Made by a program: the position numbers and the translations under genes. Below are positions 1 to 10,600 of a stretch of 64,000 bases of DNA, piece after piece. Under the pieces are notes generated by a model. That model saw only the letters and a list, made by a program, of their open reading frames with translations, did not search any database and was not told the DNA's origin. How positions within the stretch are numbered: the stretch's first letter is position 1; each line of letters starts with the position of its first letter. The stretch is from Halicephalobus mephisto (Eukaryota > Nematoda > Chromadorea > Rhabditida > Panagrolaimidae). The stretch spans positions 62,001-126,000 of the forward strand of contig SWDT01000007.1 in NCBI GenBank assembly GCA_009193035.1, in the 5' to 3' direction.

Positions 1-2194
1 ACAATAATTGGTGTTTCCTCTACAACGGAGATGAGATTGTTCAGCAACCGATCAAATTCGACCACATGACGGAAGATCTCGTGAATGACTGGCACAGATT
101 CCTGGAGGAAAGAATGAAGACGGATCAGAGCAGGAGACCATTCTTCTTTTACTTCAGTTTTCCCCATGTTCATTCCACTCAATTTGCGAATGAATTTTTC
201 AAAGATTCCTCGAATAGAGGACTTTTTGGAGATAACGTGAATGAAATGGCCTGGGCCGTGGGTCAAGTTTTGGATTCTCTTAGAAATCACGGAATCGAGA
301 AAAACACCTTGGTTATTTTCATGAGTGATCATGGACCTCATCAGGAACTCTGTAACAATGGGGGTTCTACAGCTGGATTAAAAGGAGGAAAATCCAACAG
401 CTACGAAGGCGGCTTCAGAATCCCCTTCGTGACGTGGATGCCAGGAACGGTCCAAGCCGGAGTCGTTTCTCCCGAAGTCATCTGGGCTCTCGATCTTTAT
501 CCTACTTTTAAACGTTTAGCTTACGGTAACGGAAATCACCACAAACTCGGGAGCAGAGACACCAGACACCTCGATGGAATCGATGTCTGGCCCGAACTCC
601 AGGGATATTCGCCCTCGATGAAGAACAACTACAACGACGTCAAACACTACCTGAACGAGTCGTTGAGCAAAAGACGACCCATTTATTTCTACTGTAATAA
701 ACACCTCATGGCCATACGGTACGGGGACTACAAGGTGAGCAATTCATTGATTCTCGTTATTGTGGCTTCGTGGAAACTTCTGAAGTTTCTAAGAATCTCG
801 TAGGAACTTTGACACATTATAGAAGCTTCTGAAATTTTGAAGAAGTTTGTATAATTTTTCACATTTCGTAAAAACTTTGAAATTGTTCCAGAAAATCCTA
901 CAAAAAAGTAATTTTTGATTAAGTAACTATTGCGAAATGTGACAAAAATAACGCAATCGTCACATTTTTCACAAATATTCGATATTTGCGACGAAAATTG
1001 CAATTTAATAATGACGATTTATATTTTTTATTAGATCGAAAATTATACTTTTTGTGTAGATATTTTGGATAGTGTTTATTTCCAAATAAAACCAGGGCTT
1101 TCTAGTCACTATCCAATATTTATTGGAACTGTCAAAATTATTATCTAATATTTATCGGAACTGTCAAAATTATTATCCAACATTTATCGGAACTGTCAAA
1201 GTCACTATCCAAAAACAACTCCAATACACAAAAAAGTCTAACTTTTGGTTTAATAATAATTCCAAAATGCAACAATCGTCACATTTTTCATGAATATTTA
1301 ATCTTTGCAACGAAAACTACAATTAAATAATGACGATTTATATTTTTTGCTGGATTAAAAGTTACATTTTTTGTGTATAAATTTCCGAAATTTTAGAAAA
1401 CCTCAAACAAGATTCTGAAGCTCTGTAAAATTAAATGAAAATTTTCGGAATATTCCAGAACTTAGTAGAAGATTTCGAAATCCTTAATTATCTCATAGAA
1501 GGTTCTAAAGTTTCCCAAATTCCAATCGAAATTTCCACAATCATCTGCAACTTGGAATTTCCGAAAATTTACATTAAATTAATTTTGCAAAAATAATTTT
1601 TTCTGATTTTTTGAAATATCACAATTAATCCAATTTCAGATCCATTTTATGACTTCGCCCATCTTCAAAAACTTCACCGAAGATCCTAAATTGGAGGAAT
1701 TCTGTCCTGGAGGCAAGCCCAAAGACGACTGGTACGTCAGTCAGACTTGTCCAGAATCCCAATTGATCCATCATCATCCTCCTTTGGTGTACAATCTCGC
1801 GGCAGATCCTTTCGAAATGTACCATCTTCCTAGAGAATCTGAACTCGCGAAAGAACTCGTAATCAAAGCCATGGAACTCAAAATAAGGCATAAACAAACT
1901 ATCCCTACGAATATCCCTCAACAACTCGGGATATATGATCTCAATGTTATCCCTTGTTGTAATCCCAACAATTGCACCTGCAACAAACTGACTCCGGACC
2001 TGGAAGTCGTACAACGAAGAGCCTTCACCAAATGGCCCTCCCATCTCCCCAGGAACAAAACAGTCCCCGTGGTGCCGGACTACGAATTCATCCCACCCTC
2101 CCGGAGGCAATTCAGAAGAAGTCCTTATCATCATCATCATTCCACGAGTAGAAGATATCTCGACGATAGCCAAATCTTGATCCCATTTGATTAA
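1..2194 (+). CDS. Steryl/aryl-sulfatase, C-terminal part (5' end outside window)
   Basis: Sulfatase-family enzyme that hydrolyses sulfate esters, probably in the secretory pathway. Two exons are seen: 1-734, open at the left edge with its first full codon at 3, and 1640-2194. They are joined in phase 0 by a GTGAGC donor and a TTTCAG acceptor. Visible core motifs are FPHVHS (active-site histidine region), MSDHG (metal-binding Asp/His) and [15 protein letters not shown], with its active-site lysine and the steryl-sulfatase-like K-x(4)-EGG-R-P pattern. The C-terminal part has [14 protein letters not shown], the usual sulfatase tail strand, followed by a Cys/Asn-rich stretch and an HHHH run. The CxPSR motif that becomes formylglycine lies upstream, outside the window. 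The layout resembles human STS and arylsulfatase D/F/H, and nematode sul-2 or sul-3. I am sure of the family but not of the orthologue. Confidence 0.92.
955..1380. repeat. Duplicated segment in the sulfatase intron
   Basis: Two direct copies of about 110 bp, near 955-1062 and 1265-1378, share the order CGTCACATTTTTCA, then GCAACGAAAA, then AATGACGATTTATATTTTT. Between them a 40-bp unit containing TTTATCGGAACTGTCAAA is repeated about three times (1110-1205). No coding signal was seen. Confidence 0.6.
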
Positions 2195-2239
2195 CAAGGA
2201 AAGTACAGTATGGAATATCATTTCGAAATTATTCCTTAT

Positions 2240-2530
2240 AACTCACTTCATGATACAGTAACAGGGCAGGCTTGTACATGATCAGACGCATCTAGTTGAG
2301 ATCTACAATTTGAATTATTAAGGATTTCTAAAAAGACTCTACTTCAAAAGTTATGATGAAAAAACGAAAATTTTTACTGCAAAATCACTAAATTTCGTTT
2401 TTTCATCATATTTTCCGAAATAGCGTCTCTACAGAATCCCCTAATATTTTAAATTGCACATCTCATCTAGATGCTTCTAACAATGTACAATACTTCCCTA
2501 TTACTGTATCATACAGTAAGTTGTAATTAA
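2240..2530. mobile_element. Palindromic MITE-like element
   Basis: An imperfect inverted repeat of about 290 bp. The left arm runs from CATGATACAGTAACAGGG through GCATCTAGTTGAGAT to ATGATGAAAAAACGAAA. The right arm gives the reverse complement in the same order: TTTCGTTTTTTCATCAT, ATCTCATCTAGATGC, CCCTATTACTGTATCATA. The loop is only about 20 bp and there is no transposase ORF, so the element would be non-autonomous. The exact ends and the target duplication are not clear by eye. Confidence 0.7.
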
Positions 2531-2869
2531 TAGTTCTAAAATCATGTACCATACCGTACATTTACTAAAATCGGAGATTCAAACCAAACCTATATCACCT
2601 TATACATGTCCAAATGAGGATTCAGAATTCAGTACTCGTTTTTGGTGGATATTTGTCTGAAACGGGAAAACCAGATTTTTGTGCAAAATCCCATATGTCG
2701 CGCTTTCCAACTTTTTAAAGCATTTTTAAACGTTGTTTTGATTAAATTTAATGATTATTTCGAATAATTAGGTATGTATTTCAAGGCGATCATTGGTATG
2801 TAATTGGTTTTTCAAAAAAGTGGTCAGAAATATGTAAAAATTTGAGTTTCGTATATGGACAGCGCGTGA

Positions 2870-3250
2870 TCGAACAACGTTGTTTTTTCCAAGCCGCTTT
2901 TTTCAACTTTAAATTAATCAATTTTAATCATAATTTCCTGCAATCATATCTCCTTTCAATGGTTTTTATAATTATATAATCACATTTCCAAAGACATGAT
3001 GAGAAATGTGCAAAAATTCAAGTTTTTTATATAGATGGCGTGTAGTTGGGCAACTTTATCATTTTCAAGTCGCTTTTTTTCAATTTTAAATTAATCAATT
3101 TTAGTCATTATTTTCCGCAATCATATCTCCTTTTAAAGCTAATTACAACTATGTAATCACATTTTCAAAGACATGATGAGAAATGTGTAAAAATTCAAAT
3201 TTTTTATATAGATGGTGCGTAGTGGAGCAACTTTGTCATTTTCAGTGCCA
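2870..3250. repeat. About 178-bp tandem repeat, 2+ copies
   Basis: The block around CAATCATATCTCCTTT recurs at 2940 and 3119, a period of about 178 bp. Each copy also contains AAATTAATCAATTTTA, CAAAGACATGATGAGAAATG and a GATGGYGYGTAG-like word. A more diverged third copy may extend to about 3420. Non-coding. Confidence 0.65.
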
Positions 3251-3429
3251 TTTTCCAAACCTCTCATTTTTCTATTTTAAGTTATATCACTTTAATAATA
3301 ATTATGTCTAAGTTATATACTATTTCACTCTTATTACTGCTATATAATTACTTTTCAAAGAAGTAATGAAAAAATGAAAATATTCAAACCTAAAATCACA
3401 AATTTCGTCGATTTTCTCGTTTCAGAAAA

Positions 3430-4878
3430 GAATTTGCCAAAATTGGACTTCAGATTCTGAATTTACGTCTAAAGTATTTTAAAAGTAATATATAAGTTAC
3501 TTCACAACTCCGATTTGAGTAAAGTCGCTTCCTTGTAAATAGATCCCTCGAGTAGATCCCACCGCGGAATTTAATTTTATCTTTTCCACGGGTTTTTTTG
3601 AATTTTAAAAACTGAACCCAAAAAAGAATCTCCAATTCTTGCAAGATTCACATATACGGTTTTATTATTTTTCCTGTCTCAAGGCTACTGAGTAGATTTC
3701 TCGAGAAATTAAAGATAATTGGATAAAAAGATTCTGGAGAAAGTTTCATCGTCATTTTGTAAAAGAAAAACAGGTTTTCGGCTGACCTAGCCGCTGGGCA
3801 TATCCGGGAAAGTTGCTCTCGTCTTGTGACCCTGACAATGAAGAGATGTAAATCAAGTCCTGGCGGATCACTGAAGACAAGTTTGGGGGATTTCCAAATG
3901 AAGAGGCGGCGAGAACCCTCCCTATAAAATTAGAAAGTTATTTTAGAAACCATTTATCCCGATTTCTGAAACGTGGGAGGAATCAAAATCTTTTTCGCGT
4001 TCTCCAGAATCCGGTTAAATTCCTGGAAAATTCTAAAAATAAAAATTCTTAAATCTAAAAAGTTTCGTAAAATTTTTTTTAATTAAAAAAATAAAATTAA
4101 GACACTGTAGAAGTTTCTGAAATATTTAAAAATTTAGTAGAAGATTCTCAAACTCCTCGGAATCTCATGGAAACTTCTGGAATCATTCAGAATTTCACAA
4201 ATTTTTAAAATCAAACATATTTTGAAATTTAAAAAAATTTAAAAAATTTCTAAAATTTAATAAAAATTTTTAGAATCCAATAAATTTTGTAATATTTAGA
4301 AGTTTACGAGATATTTTATAATTTTTCAGAATTTCATAAAAGTTTTTAAAATCTGATTCTAAAGTTTTCTGAAATTTATAAAATTTAATAAAATTTAATA
4401 AAAATTTTTAGAATCCAATAAATTTTGAAATATTTAGAAGTTTATGGGAGATTTTATGATTTTTCAGAATTTCACAACTTTCTAAAATCAAACAAATTCA
4501 AGTTTTCTAAAATTTATGAAAATTTATAAAATTTTCTGAAATTTTCTGAAATTTATGAAAATTTATAAAATTTTCTAAAATTTATAAAAATCTATAAAAT
4601 TTTCTGAAATTTTATAAAAGTTCCCAGAATCCAATAAATTCTGCGATTTTTTGAAAACTTTAGAATCTTCTAGAATTCCATAAAAATTAATAAAATTTAC
4701 TGAATTCTGAAATTTCGTAAAAAATTTTAAAAATATCTAAAATTAAAAATTTTCAAAATCCTCTAGAATTCCGCATTCAGATTATTTTATAAAAAATCAA
4801 TTTTTAATTTTTATAAAAGCATGATTTTTAAATTAGTTATATTTTCGCGTTTCGAAGTCAATTTTGAAGAAAATTTTC
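3430..4878. other. Intergenic DNA upstream of the ground-like gene
   Basis: 3430-3960 is mixed-composition unique sequence with no supported ORF. A more GC-rich patch at 3775-3925 may be regulatory. From about 4020 to 4860 the sequence is degenerate AT-rich filler built from words such as AAATTTATAAAATTTTCTGAAA. No gene was seen. Confidence 0.5.
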
Positions 4879-4888
4879 GTTTTACAGT

Positions 4889-7343
4889 ATGCTGAGGACA
4901 ATTTTGCTTCTTTCGTCATTGGTCCTGGCCCAAGGGTTCCTCTTCCCGACTTCCAGCTGTGGATGCCAACAAGCAGCCCCGGCCTGTCCCCCTCCACCCC
5001 CCGCCCCGGTGTGTCCAGCCCCTCCACCTCCTCCTTCCTGTGGAGGAGGTAGCTACTCCGCTCCAGTTGCTTCTTATTCTGCTCCAGCTTCTTCTTACTC
5101 CGCTCCTGCCCCCTCTTACTCTGCCCCTGCTCCTGTTCTTCAAGGATCATCTGGACCTGGGGGTTATGTTCAGCCCCCTGTTCAGGCCCCTGCTCCTCTC
5201 CCCAGCTTGAACTTGCCCATCAGCCAACCTGCCCCTCAGAACTACGCCCCTGCTCCTGCCCCTCAGAACTACGCCCCACCCCAACCAGCCCTGCTCCTCA
5301 GAACTACGCCCCAGCCCCTGCCCCTCAGAACTACGCCCCACCCCAACAGCCCCTGCCCCTCAGAACTACGCCCCTGCTCCTCAGAACTACGCCCCACCTC
5401 AACCAGCCCCTGCTCCTGCTCCTGTTCCTCAAAATTACGGTGAACCCCAAGCACCCCCTGCTCCTGTTCCTCAGGGACAAGACTATCAGCAAGGCCCTGC
5501 TCCTCAGCAAGTGCAACCTGCCCCTGTTCCAGCCCCTATTCAACCCGTTGCCGAACAATCAGGATATGAACCACAAGCTCAACCCCTTCCTCCCCCACCC
5601 CCGGCTCAACCTCAACAAGGGTACAATCAAGAACAGCCGGTTCCTTCTCCTGAAGACAGTGCTTACGAAGATGTGGGAATTAACACCGGTTCTGGAGACA
5701 TCAAGGAACCCTATCCTGAAATCACCAGGGAAGGGTACAAACAAAAAGCCCTTGCTGCCCCTACGAACACCAATGACCCCAAATGCAACAGTGAATTAAT
5801 GCGTAAAATTATTCATGAAAATATTCATGAAAAAACTTCCATCGCTAAACGTCAGATTCAGAAGACGGCTGCTGCTGAAGTCGGAGGCAGAATTGACGTC
5901 ATCTGCAGCACTGGCACATTCAGGTGAGTCTTCATATATGAAGATAATTTTTATCCGTATTCCGTTTCATCAAAGTTCACAATCAAAAATCAAAATTTAA
6001 ATTTTTAATTTTAGTTTTTTCGAAATTTTTAATTTTAGTTTTTTTTGAAATTTTTAATTTTAGTTTTTTTGAAATTTTTAATTTTCGAAAATTGAAAAGT
6101 TCTAATTTAAATTTTTAATTTTTAAATTCGAACTTTTAAATTTTAAATTCAAACTCGAAAATTGAAAAGTCCAAATTCGAATTTTTTAATTTTCAAATTC
6201 AAACTTCTAAATTTTCGAAAATTGAGGATTTAAACTCGAAAATTAAGAAGTTCGAATTCAAATTTTTTAATTTTTGAATTTTAACGGGTTCGAATTTAAT
6301 TGTTTTAATAAAAAAATTTAGTATTATCTTTTTATCACTTATGGAAACTTTGTTTTTTGCAATTTTTCGTTGCAGAAAATTTATCTTCAAATTTTATATA
6401 CAGTAAAAATGCGCATTTTATAAAATCGAATTGGTTCTGATTGAGATCAAAGTTGATCATCAAACTTTGAAGTTGACAGTTAGAGTTCGATGTTAAAGTT
6501 CATAATCAAAAATCAAGACTAAAGTTGGGCATCAAAGTTAGAAGTTGAAGTTAATGATCAACTTTGATGTCGAACTTTAATGATCAACTTTAACTTCGAA
6601 GTTTGATATCGAACTTCGACTTCAAACTTTGATGTCGAACATTGATGATCAACTTTGATATCAAACTTCGACTTCAAACTTAGATGATCAACTTTAACTT
6701 CGAAGTTCGACTTTAAACTTCGATGTCGAACTTTGATGATCAACTTCAATTTCAAACTTTGATGTCGAACTTTAATGATCAACTTTAACTTCGAAGTTTG
6801 ATATCGAAGTTCGACTGCAAACTTTAATGACCAACTTTGATGATCAACTTTGATTTCAAACTTTGATGTCGAACGTTAATGATCAACTTTGATATCGAAC
6901 TTTGAGATCGAAGTTCGAGGTCGACGTTAGCAGTCAAAGTTGATCATCAAAGATGAAGTCAAACTTCGATATCAAAGTTTGAATTCAAAATTAATCATCA
7001 AACTTTGATGTCGAACTTCGATAATCATTTTTGATAAAACAAAGCACAAAAGTAGAATTTAGTAAAAAATCCTAGAGTCTTCCAAAACTGAAGATTTTAC
7101 AAATTTTGGAATCTTCTACAGATTCGTGTTGGGACCATTTCGCAGTAATTTTCGTTTTTAATAATAATTGGAATTTTATGGAAGTTTTTAGAATTTTCTA
7201 AAATTTAAAAAATTTATATTAAAACAATTTTTAAAATTTTTGAAGTTTATAAAAATTTTTTCAGCTACATCGTCAACACCGAACTTTACTGCGAATCGGA
7301 AAAGAACGGAGTCACTTGTCTCGTTTTTCGACAAGCATCTTAA
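4889..7343 (+). CDS. Secreted proline-rich ground-like domain protein (grl family)
   Basis: Nematode hedgehog-related ground-like protein; such proteins are secreted, often by epidermis or glia. The ATG follows GTTTTACAG by one base, so this start is probably made by trans-splicing. Exon 1 (4889-5923) encodes a signal peptide (MLRTILLLSSLVLAQGF), a Cys/Pro-rich segment with CGCQQ, a SYSAPA repeat region, then QNYAP and PAP repeats. The C-terminal ground-like domain starts at DPKCNSEL and runs to DVICSTGTF. Exon 2 (7265-7343) completes it with SYIVNTELYC and NGVTCLVF. Exon 1 changes frame twice, near 5289-5291 and 5347. Each time the QNYAP repeat continues in the next frame and one C is missing compared with sister repeats, so the breaks look like sequence errors. 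If they are real, this is a pseudogene. With both bases counted the product is about 371 aa. Confidence 0.85.
6420..7035. repeat. Dense short repeat of AACTTTGATGATC-type words in the grl intron
   Basis: Dozens of near copies of a 12-24 bp unit built from AACTTTGA, TGATCAACTTTGA and TCGAACTTCGA occur on both strands. A related block occurs at 49510-50120. The sequence is low complexity and non-coding; the long frame on the minus strand here is a by-product of the repeat. Confidence 0.8.
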
Positions 7344-7409
7344 AAAATTTAAATTTTTTATTTATTTTTAATCCGTTCAGTTTTGCTTCTCAATTTTGGC
7401 TTCTTCGGT

Positions 7410-7564
7410 CTCAGATAAAGATCCGGAAATTTCCTCGAAGTGCTTTCGATAAAGGGATCAAGGAGTGGTCTTCGAAGGGTACTCCTTTCGTCGAAGATAA
7501 AAAACATCGATAAATCACGAACAGAGTAAAGTAGAAAATCGCGGGTGTTGATGGACTATATAAG
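7410..7564 (+). promoter_or_regulatory. Lectin gene promoter: GATA sites and TATA box
   Basis: TATATAAG at 7557-7564 lies 37 bp before the ATG at 7601. Upstream are four GATA words in 102 bp: AGATAA at 7413, CGATAA at 7447, AGATAA at 7495 and CGATAA at 7509. In nematodes WGATAR clusters are typical of intestinal genes driven by ELT-2-like GATA factors. Intestinal expression is an inference. Confidence 0.55.
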
Positions 7565-7600
7565 GACCTTCGGGTGGTTCCTGCAGCTCTGACTTTAATC

Positions 7601-10600
7601 ATGATGTCAGTTAGGGTTTTTTTCGTTTTTCTCGTGGCAACCGTAACTGCTGATCTTTGTCCTCAAAACTACAACTACTTTCCGAATGGAAAATGCTACA
7701 GGGTAAGGAATCATCCAAGTAACTGATTGTTATCAAAAATAAAACAAGTTTCATATATCAATTTCCTCTAATTTTCAACATTGATATATGAAGCTATAAA
7801 ATAAATGGGTTTTCATATATCAATTTTCTCTAATTTTCAACATTGATATATCAAATTATAAAGTAGAAGAATTTTCATAAGTCAATTTTTTCTAATTTTC
7901 AATGTTGATATATGAAACTATAAAATAAATGAGTTTTCATATATCAATTTTCTCTAATTTTCAACATTGATATATGGAATTAAAAGAAAGTGGATTTTTA
8001 TATATGAATTTCCTTAAATTTTTGACATTCATATATGGAATTAAAAGAAAGTGGATTTTTATATATGAATTTCCTCAAATTCGTGACGTCATTCTTTAAT
8101 TTTAAGTTTACTGAAAAAAGAAAATCACGTAGACAGGACGTCAAGGAAAATTTGCTGATTAACCGGATTGAGTATCTCGCTCACTGAGCCGGCAATCAAA
8201 GAACGAACAAAAAAGTTTATTTCATGGAAAAATTCGGAAAATTTATTTTCGAATTTAAAAATTCATTGATAAATAACAAGTTCTGGAGATATCTGGAAAA
8301 TCCAATATTTTAATTTACTGGGTAATTTAAAAATAAATAAATTACGATAAGATTTGAAAAAATTTAAAAATTAAAATTCACTTTCATAAATTATTTGAAA
8401 CTCTAGTCGTTATCATTGTAGTATATACAGTACCGCTCAAAAGTTTGGCAACTTTTGTTTTTTGGCTATAACTTTTTTGTTTCTTCATTTTTTAAAATAA
8501 TTTCCTTTTTAAAATGAAGAAAACAGAAATCCTCATCTGGTTCTACAAGGAAAACCAGAGAACTTTTTAAACTGCTTCGTCGTGAATGGGAAATGATCGA
8601 TTCAGCTATAGTTAAAAAATTCATTTCATCGATGCGAACAGATGTAAAAAAGTTATATGGTCTAAAAGCTTTGTAACAAGATATTAATAATTTTTTGCCT
8701 GAGTTATTATTTTAAATATTAATTTAATAGGTTTTTATGAAACTTTAAACAAAAAATTATCGAACTTTTAATCGGTCTAAAAATTAAAAATTTTTGCAAT
8801 ATTCTCTGATTTTCTTTGTAGGACCAGGTAAGGATTTTTGTTTTCTTCATTTAAAAAAAAAGAATTAAAAAACATGAAGAAACAAAAAAGTTATAGCAAA
8901 AAAAGTGGTAACCAAAAAACAAAAGTTGCCAAACTTTTGAGCGGTACTGTATATGAAATCAAGAAATAAAGGGGTTTTCATATATTAACTTTTTCTAATT
9001 TTCGACTTTAATATATGAAATCGAAAATAAAACAAATTTGATATATCAATTTCTTCTAATTTTCGATTTTGATATATGAAATCGAAAATAAAACAAGTTT
9101 GATATATCAATTTCCTCTAATTTTCGATTTTGATATATCAAACTATAAAATAAATGGGTTTTCATATATCAATTTCCTTTAATTTTCGACATTTTAGTTG
9201 TTTCCAACTCCGATCAAGATAGTAGCGGCCAGATACCAGTGCTTGAACGACGAGGCAAGTCTCCCAAGCATCCACAACGACCTGGATAACCAAGTCCTCA
9301 CGAACGTCACTTATAGCCTCGGGGTCCAAGCTTGGCTCGGGATCAACTGTCCTTCGAGTTTGCAGTGTACTTGGGACGATGGGAGTCCTTACAATTACAG
9401 TAATTTCGTCAACGGTGGTCCTGACACGAATCTCGGAAATTGTGCTTTTCTTGTTTTGTCTTCTGGAGACAAAGGAAAATGGGAATCTGCCGACTGTAAT
9501 TTCGAATTGAAAGCTACAGTATGCGAAAAAGACCGTAATTACGGTAATTTTAAAAAAAAAAATTTTTTTTAATTTTTAGAAATAAATAATCCGACAAATT
9601 GCGAAATGCCGTTTTCGACAGGAACCGACGGCAGATGCTACTACCTTCCTGCTTCGACCACCGACTCCCACGACAACGCCGAGGCTTACTGTAAGGCCTA
9701 CGGAGCTGATTTGGTTTCTATTGAAAACAAAAATCAAAATTCTGCTGTTGAAAATTTTGCAAATTCTTCTGGAATTTTTAACATTTACATCGGACTTGCT
9801 TATAACGGAATCAGTTACATTTGGAACGACCCTCAGGCGGTATACAATTACACCAACTGGGAAGGCGGCTTCCCCAACGTGAACTCCGGGTCCTGCGTCC
9901 TCATGTCCGTCGGGGGCCCCTTCGACGGCATGTGGCGCAACATCGACTGCGGATATCCGCTTCCGTTTATCTGCGGTTACGGTAGTGGGAATCCTTCTCC
10001 TGTTACTGTATCTCCCAGTAATTGCCTAACAACAATCACTATTCCGCCTCAGGCTACTTGACCAGCCCCGGCTATCCCAACTACTACGGCGGGTCCATCG
10101 AGTGCTCTTATTCCTCCAAGTCGCCTCAGGCAATCTTGTAACTGTCAAGTTCTCTGATTTTGATTTGAAATCCGGCGATTATGTGGACTTATTCGACGGA
10201 CAAACCAACTTAATTGTAAGACTACAAGGCACCATTTCGTTCAACCAATGGTTCACCACGTACTCCTCCAGCCAGATGAAAGTGGTTTTTGTTTCCAACG
10301 CCGGAACGGCCACCAACCGAGGATGGTACTTGTATTTCAAGGGAACTACTAATTGTAAGTTCTTTATGTACAGTAATCAAGTATTAGAAAAACGATTAAA
10401 CAATATTCGTGTCGGGACCATTTTTGAAACAAGTTCTTAAAAAAAACTATCTAATGGGAATTTCTGGTCCCACCACGAATGGTTTTTTTACAACTACTTC
10501 GATTGACAGTTCTTTGAAGTACAGTAATCAAGTATTAGAAAAACGATTAAACAATATTCGTGTCGAGACCATTTTTGAAACATGTTCATAAAAAACTATC

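Noticed and set aside
1625..2221. 198-codon minus-strand frame
   Set aside because: Antisense shadow of sulfatase exon 2, whose plus-strand frame carries the recognisable sulfatase C-terminus.
6558..6782. Minus-strand frame of KVRHQSLK repeats
   Set aside because: Low-complexity intron repeat; the related block at 49510 gives the same kind of frame.
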